Positions 46,283 through 57,218 of a stretch of 64,000 bases of DNA are shown in pieces (the stretch's first letter is position 1; every line of letters starts with the position of its first letter). Origin of the DNA: Lasiodiplodia sp. COLG20 (taxonomy: Eukaryota; Ascomycota; Dothideomycetes; Botryosphaeriales; Botryosphaeriaceae); NCBI GenBank assembly GCA_009801085.1, contig VNWV01000005.1:2356001-2420000 (forward strand). Direction: 5' to 3'. A program made the position numbers and the translations under genes. Under the pieces are notes generated by a model. That model saw only the letters and a program-made list of their open reading frames with translations. It was not told the DNA's origin and ran no database searches.

Positions 46283-48413
46283 ACTGGACTGTTGGCGGTG
46301 GCTCTGTGGGCGGGTAGCTTGAAACGAGATGCCGGATCTCGAATAAGCGCTTAAAGGAATGACTGGCTCAACGGAGGCGCCGGTGCGCGGGACGCGGTGC
46401 GCAGAAGGGAGGGATGCAGTATGAACAGGTGCGGCGGCGACGTTGGCTTTGTCGAGGAGCCGCGCTCACGGCGGAGTTAAGCAGAGTCTCGCAGAGACGG
46501 CGGCGTGCTCTCGGTCGGGCGCAAGGAAAAAGGGGAGATTTCAGCGGCGGCAAGGCCTGCACGGGGTGCTGACAGCAGGCGCTGCAGTGCTCGGCATCCA
46601 GGACAGAAGGGCAGGGTGGTGAGGGGGGCGGGCGCGCGGTGGGAATGGGTTGATGGAAGCAGCAGAGAAGGCGGCGCGAATGGGTTTCCTGACCCAGCGC
46701 CCCGAGTTCCAATGTGAGTGGGCGCCTACGGCCTACGCAAGGGCTATTTTTGGGGCGGCCCGTGCGCGCGCGCAAAAGCGGCGAATCACGCCCCCCAGGC
46801 ATGCAGAGCGCTGCAGCGCCGTGGAGACGGGCGCTGCGTCGAGACACGACTGCGCCCGGCGTCGCGCGCTGCGCTCCCCGAACCGCGAGCTGCCCTCGAA
46901 TCGCCGCCCGCTGGCGCCGCTCGCCAGCGCCAGCCGCCCCCCTGCGCGCGCCTCTCGTGCGTGCCCGCGGGCTGGCTGGCTGTGCCGCGGCGGCGGCCCA
47001 CTGGCGCTGGCATCAACAAAGGCGCGCAGGATCGCCCACCTGAAACGGACAAAACTCGACTCGGCCACGAGACGGCCAGGAGCCTCATCTCGCAGCCGAG
47101 GGCTGGCGCATGCGGCGACCGGGGTGCGACGCCTTCATGTGCCGGGCGTTGGTTGCCTCTTCCGCACCATCCTGCGAGTAGGGCGTTTCAATTCTCGAGG
47201 CCGATAAACGACGCCGGTCCGGACGACGCGCCTCCTTGCTAGCTCAGCGTGCTGATCGCCATCTGTCCGCGCCGCCTGCGAGTCTAAAAGCTTGTGAGAT
47301 TCGATTGCGCACTCCGCCAGGAGCCGCATCTCAGCAAGGCACTGCTGAGACAGATCGGGAGCAGCCCAGAGTGTCAGCCTGTTGGACCGGCGGCGCCCCC
47401 GCCACGCTGGGTTAAGTCATCATATGTCGCCCATTAGTGCTTCCCGGAAACAGAAAGCGATCATCTGTAACGTCGCGCATTGCGTAGCGAGATGCTCGGT
47501 GAGGCGAGCCGGACGGCTGCAAGTCCAGCCCTCGCCGCAGACAGGAGCCTCTGCCAGAACGAGCCACGTGAAAGGAGAGCAGGCGGCGCGCGGTGCCTGG
47601 ACACCCTCCCGCTGTACAATTACCTGCGCACCATGGCCATTTCGCTTACCGGGGCATCCCGCGCGGCAGTGGACAAGGTTACATGTGCAAAGGCATGGCT
47701 ATGTGCCTGTTTTGGTCATGGCCAAAGGAGCAGACTCGTGCGTCCAATTTACCGTCCAGATAATTTGCGCGGGAGACGCTCTGGGGCCGTCGAATCGACA
47801 CAGTTACAGCCTGTACTGCACACAACCATCTGTGCACCGTTGGCAGGGTGGCATCTGGCGACCCTGACTGTGCCCATGACGGGCTTTCCTCCGTGGGAGG
47901 ATTGCGTGCCGGGCGGGAGTAGTCCGGGAGCCAGAGGTTCGGTGCTTCTCATCTCTGCAATGAGAATCTCCGAAGCTATTCGGGAATGCAGTCGAGGAAA
48001 TGCGATCTCGCCATCAGCGCGCGATTATGTAGAACTGTCAGCGTGGGCTGGCCCAGGTGAGACCTCGAGAAGGCGCAGCACCCGCCAATGCGTCGCAGCG
48101 TAGAACAGATGACGGAGCACCAAGCTAAACAAATGACATTGATGAGACCGATTACGATTGCTGCGTGCCGCCAAGCCAAACCACAGCCGTTGTCGCGAGT
48201 CGCGTGCCTCGTATGGCGCGTTGCGGCGGGAGCAGCGTGGAAGCGTCGTGAGACGAGCCTCTGGCAGGAGCGATGCACGCCGGCCTTGGCGCACTAGCCC
48301 GCAACCAGCCGCATAAGCGAACGAGCCCGCACCACGACCGACTCTGTCTACGTCCACCGCGGCAATTTTCGACCTCCAACCACGACGGACTAACCACCAC
48401 CAGCACAGCAAAG
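46283..48413. other. Divergent GC-rich 2.1 kb region, phosphatase/RPL4
   Basis: It lies between the divergent starts of the phosphatase gene and RPL4. About 46.4-47.3 kb is strongly GC-rich and open in several frames at once, which argues for non-coding DNA. I found no recognisable protein or RNA gene. It presumably carries both promoters. Confidence 0.55.
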
Positions 48414-49780
48414 ATGACGAGCCGGCCTGTTGTCACCATTATCTCTGCCGATGGCAAGGCCAGCGAGCAGACGCACCCCCTCCCGGAGGTGTTCAAGGCC
48501 CCCGTGCGCCCGGATGTCGTCCAGTAAGACGCAGCGCAATAATTTCAACATCGGACATCAGCATGGCTAACACAGCGCAGGATCGTCCACACCGGCATGG
48601 CCAAGAACAAGAGGCAGCCGTACGCCGTGAGCGAGAAGGCTGGCCACCAGACCTCTGCTGAGTCCTGGGGTACCGGTTAGTACACACCTCCAGCGCAAAA
48701 TCCTCGAAATCTGGAAAATCTCGAAAATCGCGAATTGAACAATGCGCGCGCTCGAAATTCCGGAAGCAAGAACACCAGAAGAATGTAGACTGATGGACAA
48801 CCCACACAGGCCGTGCCGTCGCCCGTATTCCCCGTGTCTCCGGTGGTGGTACCCACCGCGCTGGCCAGGCTGCCTTTGGTAACCAGTGCCGTTCCGGTCG
48901 CATGTTCGCTCCCACCAAGGTCTGGAGGAAGTGGCACCAGAAGATCAACGTTGGCCAGAAGTGAGTTTTTTGAAGGAGAAACGCCATTTAGAGAAGTATG
49001 GCTAATGATGATTACAGGCGTTTCGCTACCGCCTCTGCCCTCGCTGCGTCTTCCAGCCCCGCCCTCCTGCTGGCCCGTGGTCACTCGGTTTCCACCGTTC
49101 CTGAGGTCCCGCTCGTCGTTTCCTCGACCGCTTTCGCCAACGGTGCCATCTCCAAGACCTCCGCTGCCCTCACTCTCCTGAAGGCTGTCGGTGCCGGTGC
49201 CGATGTTGAGAAGGTCAAGGCCTCCAAGAAGATCCGCGCCGGTAAGGGTAAGCTCCGTGGCCGCCGCCACCGCCAGCGCCGTGGTCCTCTTGTTGTCTAC
49301 GACCCCGAGTCGGATGGCAAGGAGCTCGTCACCGCTTTCCGCAACATCCCCGGTGTTGAGACCTCTTCGGTCTACTCTCTCAACCTCCTCCAGCTCGCTC
49401 CTGGTGGTCACCTTGGCCGCTTCATCGTCTGGACCTCCTCCGCCTTCCAGGCTCTTGACAAGATCTACGGCACCACCACCGAGCCCTCTGCGCTCAAGAA
49501 GGACTTCCTTCTGCCCTCCCCCGTCGTCAAGCAGGCCGACATTGCTGCCCTCATCAACTCCTCCGAGGTCCAGTCCGTCCTCCGCCCTGTCAAGGGTGCT
49601 GCCATTACCAAGCGCACTGTTGTCCAGAAGAAGAACCCGCTCGTCAACAAGCAGGTTCTGCTCAGGCTCAACCCCTACGCCAAGCAGTTCGCTGCCCAGA
49701 AGCTTGGTCAGGAGAAGGTCGAGCAGCCCAAGGCTGCCAAGACCACCAGCGAGTTCATCACCACTCTTCACGACAACTAA
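48414..49780 (+). CDS. RPL4: 60S ribosomal protein uL4 (L4)
   Basis: This 372-residue protein of the cytosolic large ribosomal subunit has four exons: 48414-48523, 48581-48675, 48810-48960 and 49018-49780. It opens [19 protein letters not shown]. The diagnostic eukaryotic L4 blocks are [19 protein letters not shown] with [12 protein letters not shown], then [15 protein letters not shown], which belongs to the segment lining the exit tunnel. The C-terminal extension [17 protein letters not shown] is typical of fungi. Length agrees with yeast Rpl4 (362). Introns of 57, 134 and 57 nt have canonical ends, and their phases (2, 1, 2) restore one frame. The second intron is the longest; I saw no convincing snoRNA boxes in it. 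Confidence 0.97.
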
Positions 49781-50589
49781 GGGTGATTTTACGCGGTGTC
49801 TGTGGTGGTCCGGTTGCACTTTTTCCTTTCCTCAGTCTATGGTCTAATGAGGTCTAGAAAGGGCCTCGTCAGGTAGCTGAAAAAAGTTTAGTCAAAATGG
49901 GATGACTAACCAGCTCAATTATGATATCCACTGTTATGTCCAATGTTTAAATGTTTTGTGTGATGCCCAGGTTGCAAATTGGCATGGGTTGCTTCTATAA
50001 GTCACTTATGACTTGAGAACTAATTTGTTTGTGTCTTAACATAAACGCTTATTAACTTTTAGCTCCGCCACACATCGAGTTTCTTATCAGCTCCTGAAAG
50101 CATAACGAAACGTCAGTCAAGTCTCACGACCGTACATTCCTGATAGAAATTTCAGCTCACCCGGTTCATGCACATCTACCGAGGCGCATGTGGAAGGCTC
50201 CCTCGCCAATTCTGCGGTCGTGAGGCACTGAAATGTTGCAATATTGCTTGCTCGAATACATTGTAGTCAGAAAAGGAGGGAAAACGCAAGGCACTTCAAT
50301 GAGGGATAACAAGCACTCAAAAGATCAGTTTGCAAATGGTGTCCAACCACCTTTTCCCTCTTCAGCTTAAGCTGAGAAAGCAAACTGAACTACTAGCTAT
50401 AATCTAGTGTGTATCATATGCCGCAGGCGCTTCAGTTGCAATGCCAAATCATTAGTGTCACTTCCTGCGGCACCCCGGGATGAATAATTACCCATGTTCA
50501 CAATCCAATCGGCCGATTATCCCACAGCTTCCACGTCGCACGTCCGTCCATGCATTCAGCCGCCACCTGTACACTCAGTCCCACCCTTT
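49781..50589. other. Convergent intergenic region RPL4/TAF11
   Basis: AT-rich DNA between two convergent 3' ends, expected to hold both 3' UTRs. No gene is seen. Confidence 0.65.
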
Positions 50590-52021
50590 TCATTTGAATA
50601 ACCTTCTCCCGCCCATTCTACCCGCCGTCCTCTCCCTACCTTCCAGACTCAAACCCAAGAATCCCATGGCTCCACCTTCACGATCCTTCTTGTACCGCCG
50701 CAGCGCCTCCCGCAGGTGGTCTGGTGTCAGCGGGCCGCGGTCGCGCTCGGCCAGGCGCTCGCTCAGTGGCGTGTCAGGGGGGATGAGTTTGCCGTCCTTG
50801 CTGTCGCTGCCGCTGCCATCGGTGGTGTTGGTGGTGGCAGTGCCGCCGCTGGATGCCGGGACGGTGGTATCTTGTGATGCGTTCGGCGTAGGTGTCTGTG
50901 AAGGGTTGGGGTTGGCCGTGCCGTTGGTGGTGGGGGCGGCGGCAGCGCCTGGCGCGGGGCTAGGAGTACCGCTCGGGGCGACAGCTGGGGATGATGGAGG
51001 GTGCGCGGCGGCCGGAGGCGCGGGTGAGGTGCTTGCACTTGGTGGGGGAGGGATGCGGATATTAGAGTAAGGGTTCGGGTTGTAGGAAGGATGAAGGTGT
51101 TGGTAGCCGTAGGGATTATGGTAGGCGCCGGGTGTCTGAGCCGGAGCTGGAGAAGGAGGCGGCGGCGCCTGTGGTTGCTGCTGAGGTGCAGGAGGAGGGG
51201 CTTGTTGCTGAGGTGAAGATTGCTGGTTTGCAGGCAGGCGAGGGTCGTCTATGGGCGCATACTCTGCTACGGCCTGCCATTCTTGCTGCACGGTGCGGGC
51301 GCGCTCGATCAACGATCCAATGAAGACTTTGGTGTAAGAGTTGATAGTGGTCACGACTGATTGCGGCACAGATTGTGAGAGTGTCTGGTTGGTGATCTAC
51401 ATGGTACAAGAGCCGATTAGTATGTCGTTTTTTGAAAAGAAGCGAATTAACATACCTTGCGGACGGTCTCCTTCTTCAGCTTGACTGCGCGGTATTTCGC
51501 GTATCTGTCTGATTGATCTGGATCGAGCCGATCCACAAGCATCCTGCCGCTGGTTTCAGTCGCAACAATTCCATCCAGAGTCGAATGAGTGGAGCATACC
51601 TCAAGTGCTCTTTCTCTTGTTTCTCATCTGCCTCACCTTGGCCTTCCAGTACAGCGTCGAGCGCTTCTCCACCTTCCTCTTGATCTGCCTCCTCCTCTTC
51701 GTCTGCCTTATCTGCACCATCGCCGCCGCCTGCTTTGCCTCCTCTGACGCTGGTTCCCGTGGTGCTTCTCACGTCGTCGTCCCCGCCCTTGCCTTTCCGG
51801 CCCTTCTTCCTGGTGGTGTTTGTGTTCGTTGTATATGTACTGTCAACACTAGGGGAGCGCGAAAACTCAGCGCGTCCGGACTCCTCGGGTGGGAATGACG
51901 TCTGGCGCAGACCGGAAGGACCTGTCGAAGGCTTGCGACGTTTGCTTGGGTTGGCCGGCAACGGGCCACTGATCGAGGGACGTTTCTTCGATAGGTTATA
52001 TCCAGACGGCGGCGACGCCAT
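50590..52021 (-). CDS. TAF11: TFIID subunit TAF11 (TAFII28-like histone fold)
   Basis: This 438-residue TFIID component has three exons, right to left: 51600-52021, 51456-51543 and 50590-51396. The first 140 residues are disordered, basic then acidic. The histone-fold domain (about 142-205) begins MLVDRLDPDQSDRYAKYRAV and continues ITNQTLSQSVPQSVVTTINSY, the TAFII28 signature; this domain pairs with TAF13 and contacts TBP and TFIIA. The C-terminal half is a Pro/Gln/Ala/Ser-rich tail, closing with a charged helix (LTPDHLREALRRYKKDREGG). The introns (56 and 59 nt) fall inside the domain, at phases 2 and 0. Yeast Taf11 is shorter (346). It is convergent with RPL4. Confidence 0.92.
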
Positions 52022-52414
52022 GGCGGGCAGTCGAGGATGAGTGTGAAGAGAGTTGCGGGTGGGAAGGTGAGGCGGCGGCGACGTTGTCGGCGGCGGGAGC
52101 TGTCGAGCTTTGGGTGACGCGCAGCGTCGGAAAGTGCAGGCCACCGCGCGGAAGTGGAAAGTGCCGGTAGGGCTGATGCGCGCCTCTTGGACACCACAGA
52201 ATTTCTCTGCACTCTGAACAGACCAAACTCTTGGACAAATCATGATTCGTTTCGTTCATAAATAAGTATCTAATGAATTTCCAATTGATCGCTGGACTCT
52301 GTCTAAATAAATTCATGCGTGGATATCACTTGCATGTAGTAAATAATAATGAAGACGAATAAATGCGGTCTTTAAGGTCTTCTTCTCTCAAATACGAAGA
52401 AGTGTAGAGCTTCG
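52022..52414. other. TAF11 promoter and ankyrin-gene 3' region
   Basis: About 0.4 kb between two minus-strand genes, AT-rich to the right. Nothing else is seen. Confidence 0.6.
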
Positions 52415-52987
52415 CTATATTGGACAAGAGCCCTCTCCGGATGCTCCTTCACCTGGAGTCATCGATTGCACCATCCCAGGCACTTCTCTGCCCGGCTCTA
52501 CGCCAAGAATCTCGAATAGCTCCTCCCTTTTGAACATCACCGCAGTGTCTTTCGCACTCGGCACTCCCGCATCTGCATTCCCACCACCCTCGACCAGTGC
52601 CTTCACCACCTCCCCATGCCCCTTGAACACTGCACCGGCAAGCGGGCTCTGACCGCGGCCGTTGATAACGTTAGGATCGGCGCCCTTGCTCAGCAGCGTG
52701 CGCACCGTGTCAGGGCGCCCGTGGTACGCCGCAAGCATTAGAAGGGTGTCGCCTTGGTGGTTTGTCAAGTTTGGCGGGATACCGGCGTCGAGATAGGCCT
52801 GGAGCGTAGAGGTCTCACCGGCGCGTGCGAGGTCAAAAAGCTTTGCTGCGAGTTCCAGAGCGGCGGGTGGAAGCTCGTTAACATCTCGTGGTGCCGAGTT
52901 GCTTGCAACTGATTCATTGGTAGGTGGCACGTTGCTGGCGCTGGCGGAAACGGAGGGGTTGGCTTCGGTGTGTGCGGGGAGACCCAT
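52415..52987 (-). CDS. Ankyrin-repeat protein
   Basis: This 190-residue protein has no intron. Three ankyrin repeats run from about residue 47 to 141: one starting LFDLARAGETSTLQAYLDAG, one with the classic GDTLLMLAAYHGRPDTVRTL followed by GADPN, and one with GQSPLAGAVFKGHGEVVKAL. The N-terminal 35 residues are Ser/Asn-rich; the tail after 145 is short. I chose the ATG at 52985-52987 (context GCCATC before ATG); an in-frame ATG at 53102-53104 would add 39 residues that look like leader sequence. It resembles small fungal ankyrin proteins such as yeast YCR051W. Such proteins mediate protein binding; the partner is unknown. The neighbouring acetyltransferase gene is divergent. Confidence 0.85.
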   Translation of the reverse strand: MGLPAHTEANPSVSASASNVPPTNESVASNSAPRDVNELPPAALELAAKLFDLARAGETSTLQAYLDAGIPPNLTNHQGDTLLMLAAYHGRPDTVRTLLSKGADPNVINGRGQSPLAGAVFKGHGEVVKALVEGGGNADAGVPSAKDTAVMFKREELFEILGVEPGREVPGMVQSMTPGEGASGEGSCPI

Positions 52988-53666
52988 GATGGCAGCTCTG
53001 TAACAGCCAAGTATTTTCGAGCGTGTGACAGTCGTGGAATAACAATTGAGGGATTGATACGTGGTCTGTAGGCAAGTGAGTTTGCCGTCAAAGTGGGACT
53101 GCATGGGAAGGAATCCTACATAGTCGAAGGCGGTACTTGGCGCCAAATGGTAATCACAAAATGCGATGATGACATGCGCGACAAGCTCTAATCAGGGTCC
53201 AGAACCTCCGCTCTCAATAATCCGCTCCACATCAAAGGTTGTCGTCCACAGCTCCGCAAGTATGGCATTTGCCGGGAATCAAATGTTGCCGTAAGACACG
53301 CCACAATTAGACAAATCGTTCGGCTCAAGCTTGCTATGTAGAGTCCGCTCCAGTCTGCGCTAATTTGTTTTCAGACACCGCAGCCCGGTGTGGAAAAAGG
53401 CATGCATATTATTCCATTGGCAATGCCGCTTGTTCTCACTATAAGTACTTCGTGAAGGAACTCATCATTCTCCATCATCGCAAAATACCAGTCGCATTCA
53501 AGCATATTAGATCAATCGTCTGAACACAAACCTGCTCTGTCGCACCCAACGAATGTCCCATTGCGACGGCCCAAGATCTCTAAAACCGAAATCAGGAACA
53601 GCCGAAATTCAGGTCTTCAATTGGCTCGAATCTCTAGCATAACAACGAGTCCGCGAATTCACAGAT
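52988..53666. other. Divergent promoter region, ankyrin/acetyltransferase
   Basis: About 0.68 kb between two divergent starts, with no further gene visible. It should hold both promoters. Confidence 0.6.
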
Positions 53667-54191
53667 ATGGCCACCAATCACATTTTGGACCTCCCATCCG
53701 GCTATACTTTCCACGACGCCCCACCCCCGCTCGAGGTCTACCTTTCCTTGCGGCGCGTTAGCGGCCTCTCCCCCAAAACTCCGGCTCAAGGCGCTGGCGC
53801 GCTATCCGGTAGCTGGGCTTGGTGCACCATCCTTTATTCTGACCCCTCCTCCCCTTCACCGTCGGACGACGCTTCATCCAAGTCTGAGGTCGTTGGCATG
53901 CTCCGCACCATCGGCGACGGCGGATGGTATTTCCATCTTGCGGACATGGCGGTGTTCCCCGCGCATCAGCGGAAAGGATTGGGGGAGGCGCTACTGCGGC
54001 GTATGCTAGCTAAAATCAACGAGAACGCGCCGCCCGGGGCGCTGATCTCACTGTTGGCAGATGCGCCAGCGAGGAAGTTGTATAAGAAAATGGGTTTTGT
54101 GGAAAGCGCTCCGAGAAGCCTGGGGATGTGGCTGGAACCTGGTCAGACGTCTTCAGAGGGACCAACGGAAGGAGCAGAGGATTCGAAATAA
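53667..54191 (+). CDS. GNAT-family N-acetyltransferase
   Basis: This intronless 174-residue protein has the GNAT fold. Motif A is visible at residues 93-110 (DMAVFPAHQRKGLGEALL), where QRKGLG at 101-106 is the pyrophosphate-binding loop for acetyl-CoA. Motif B follows at 131-144 (ADAPARKLYKKMGF), with the usual aromatic pair. The N terminus includes YLSLRRVSGLSPKTPAQ, which I associate with a fungal GNAT subgroup of unknown substrate. A 15-residue Ser/Asp-rich loop (about 58-75) interrupts the early strands. The acceptor could be a small amine or a protein N terminus; the sequence does not say. The downstream neighbour PRP45 is convergent, only about 210 bp away. Confidence 0.88.
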   Translation: MATNHILDLPSGYTFHDAPPPLEVYLSLRRVSGLSPKTPAQGAGALSGSWAWCTILYSDPSSPSPSDDASSKSEVVGMLRTIGDGGWYFHLADMAVFPAHQRKGLGEALLRRMLAKINENAPPGALISLLADAPARKLYKKMGFVESAPRSLGMWLEPGQTSSEGPTEGAEDSK

Positions 54192-54403
54192 ACGACGGAC
54201 GATGAAGTGCAGACACGGCTGGCCCCGCAGAGGTTGGTAAAGCTTGTGGCAAAGCGATGGAAAATACCAATCGATTAAATCGCCAACTGTTTGTACTTAT
54301 GCGCCGCTTTTTGAGGATACAGACCCACTGTACGCCTGTTGAATGCTAAAAATCTGGTATCGACCGTCCCGCAAATGGTGCTAGTAATGACCTACAAGCT
54401 TCT

Positions 54404-56186
54404 TCAGTCATCATCTTCAACCCTGGCCCGCTTGGAAGACCGGCCGTCAGGCTCATCCCCGCCATATCTCTTGCCACTTCCAGCAGCACCCTTGGTAGCC
54501 TCCGAGATCATCTGGTTTATGTTGAAAGGGTCGTCGGTGTCTTTCTCGAACTGAACAGGCCCTTCACGTTGCTATTGGAATCGTAAGCTCATGTTTCGTT
54601 TTTCTATTCAAGTTGATGAGTCCACTTACCTCGGCGGTGTCCGCGCCCTTGAAGCCCTCCTTGACTTTGCCGAGCACCTCGAACCTGCTAGTCTTCTGAA
54701 TCTTGTCCAGAGTCTCTCCATTATCGTCGTCATCGTCGTGGTTAAGCTTCGGCCGATAGATGCTGTGAAGAGCATCTTGAGCTGCAAAAAGCGGCTTGTC
54801 GTAGGCTTGATCCTCGTTGAATCCGGTGTCGAATCCACTTGTTTGGTTGAAGAGCCGCGAGTCGTACATGCTCTCCCCCGACGCACTCGGCTTTGCGATT
54901 CCGAGCGCAACTTTCTCAGAGATGTCGCGATTCTGCTCCCTTGCCATCATCTGGATCCTTCGTTCAGTTCCCATGCGTGATTGCCGCAGCTGCTTCTCAG
55001 CCTCACGGCGGCGCTCTCTACGCATCTCTTCTCTTTCCCTCTGAGCCTCGTCCCCATCACTCTCGGACCTCGATGAGTATTCGGAAGGGCTTCTGCTCCT
55101 CGAGCGTGAACCGGCATCTCGCGAATCCCTCCTGGAGCTCCCTGCAGCTTGCTCGCGTGCTTTCATGGCCAGTGAGCGCAGGTGCTCCTCCTTCTGCAGC
55201 TTTTCCTTCTCGGCCAACTTTTGCTGCATGAGAGCGCGCTGCTTGACCTCCTCTCTTGCGTGTCTATCCGCGGTGAACAAGGCCTCGGCGAACTGTGCAA
55301 ATTTGTCGTTGATAGTGACATCCTGCATACCACGACCATCCGCCGCCAAACGCTTGTCCAACGGCACGGTATAGCCCTTCGGGTTCTTCCAGTTAGAGAC
55401 CGGCGGGGGAATCCTCCAAGCTTCCTGGTCTTCGGCCGTCAATTTGCGAGGCGGCGAGTGCATGACCGGCGGCGGGGGGCTCGGCGGTCCACGGGGGATC
55501 TTCTTATGTTTGAACTTGGGCGGCTCCATCGGGTCGACCTGTCTCTCCACAATCTTCATGATCCTGTCCTGCTTCTTGCTGTTGTCCCCCATCTGATTTG
55601 CCGGTGTGTATCGCACATAGGTCGGCGCCTTGCGTGTGGTGCCAGCAACGGTCTTGGGCTTTTGCGCTGCAACCGCGCCCGATACCAGCTTCGCCAATGC
55701 CTCCTCGGTCTTCTTCTTCGTCTCGGCAACTTGGTCTTCTGACGGGCGGTCGAGAGAGATCTCGCCGATGTCAGCACGCTGCCGCAGCGGGATAAGGTCC
55801 TTGAACGATGCATGTACAATGCGGTTCTCGCTGTGGCCCCGCCTCGCGATTGCATCGTATTTAACCTTTCCTTCTGAATCGACCTGGATTGCGAGCGCGT
55901 TTGAGCTCGATGTGCTTTTCCTGCCCATATCCAACGGGTACTGTGCCACAGGGACCTCGGGGAATGCGCCGCCATCTCCATAGTCTTCTTGCGAGCGAGG
56001 TCGCCATCCTGCGCGCTGACCGTACGGGGGCGGACCGGCTTTCTTCAGCACGATTTGCGTCTGGTCGATTTCGGAGGCGCCCACGACGCGCGGGCCGCGC
56101 GGCTGGGCGTGGGCGGGGAGGTCCTCATCCTCGCCGGTGTACTTCGGCTTCGGTAGGGCGCGCGAGAGTGAAAGACCGGCGGACAT
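54404..56186 (-). CDS. prp45: SNW/SKIP-family splicing factor Prp45
   Basis: This 574-residue spliceosomal protein has two exons: 54630-56186 and 54404-54571, with a 58-nt intron. SNW proteins join the activated spliceosome near Prp46 and the NineTeen complex and are needed for second-step catalysis; in animals they are also transcription coactivators. The SNW motif itself is present near residue 264 (SNWKNPKGYTVPLDKRLAADGR), preceded by IPPPVSNW and by a conserved proline-rich block. A charged helical part follows (about 300-420) with an RS-rich segment (SRSRSRSPSEYSSRSESD), then the conserved DSRLFNQTSGFDTGF. The second exon supplies REGPVQFEKDTDDPF and a C-terminal nuclear-localisation-like SSKRARVEDDD. 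I chose the ATG at 56184-56186 (MSAGLSLSRALPKPKY), matching the family start; the frame stays open upstream. Confidence 0.95.
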
Positions 56187-57218
56187 GATGGTGTGGTGGC
56201 GGTCGGGCGCGTGGATTGACGGCAGACGAGGCGAGTCGTCGAGGTCAAAACGCAACAGCCAGCGCGTCTTGGCAGCCAGCCCAAAGCTCTGACGCAGCTG
56301 GATGCAGCTAGGTGCTGAGTCATACATTACGGTATCACTCTCCTGAAGCAGCGTGCCCCTTGCCCACACAAGAGTGGCTGCTCGACGGTGTGCCTGCCTA
56401 AAGAGCACTAGTGGGGTTTCAGATGGCGACCGAGCGTGACGCCTGTGCTCGCTGGCTGCTCTTTTCTCGAAAATTCAGCTCGCGTTGCGGCCGGTGTGTG
56501 CATTGTGCATTATCGCAAGCGAGCCCGTGCCGCTGCCCTGTGAACCGCAACATGGACAGGCCTGCGATGTTCTTGTGCCAATTCAATAGGGAGGCTTTCG
56601 ACAAGGAGACGGGCGTGCAGGGTCATGGCCTGGTGGACTCACGCTCATCTCTGCCGCGCTGCAGCGATAGTTTCAGGCCTAGGCGGCTATGGACTGTGGA
56701 CTTGGCGGGGCTGGTTCTGGGGTGCGGAAACGCATCTGGCAGTTTGGTTTCCGAAAAGCGCGTTCCTGCAGGAGCATCTGAATACGTACGCGCCCCGCGG
56801 CGAGAGTCGGGGCGCTAGCTCGGCGGCTGCGATTGTGACGATGGTAGATTTGAGGCGAGGCGTGCAAAATGACGGACCCGCTGCGGTTAGACTCTTGCCA
56901 GCCTCTGCATTTGTGCCTGACAGGCATGGCCTAACGGCGGTGATCGTGCTCCCCCATGCCCGCCATCTGTGATACGCTTTGCAGCATCACGTTACTAGGC
57001 CGGCGATAGGCTGCGGGCTCCCAGCAGGGTGGAGAGGGGAAAGGCACGGCGTGCGGCATGCTTTTTCCTCCTCGGCGGCTCTCCTGAGTGCTGCTGCCCT
57101 CATTCTTGAGGCCCGTGAGATTCTTCATGCAGACGAGGACGGCGAAATTTTGTTGTTGTCCGCGCGCGTCGTCGTAGCAGCGCAGTGCACCACTTGGACC
57201 AGCCCCCCGGACAAGGAT
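56187..57218. other. Divergent promoter region, PRP45/serine-rich protein
   Basis: About 1 kb between two divergent starts. Open frames extend upstream of both genes without credible ATGs. No additional gene is supported. Confidence 0.55.

Noticed and set aside
48676..48809. Possible snoRNA in the 134-nt RPL4 intron
   Set aside because: Only a TGATGG-like sequence near the branch point; no convincing C/D or H/ACA box set.
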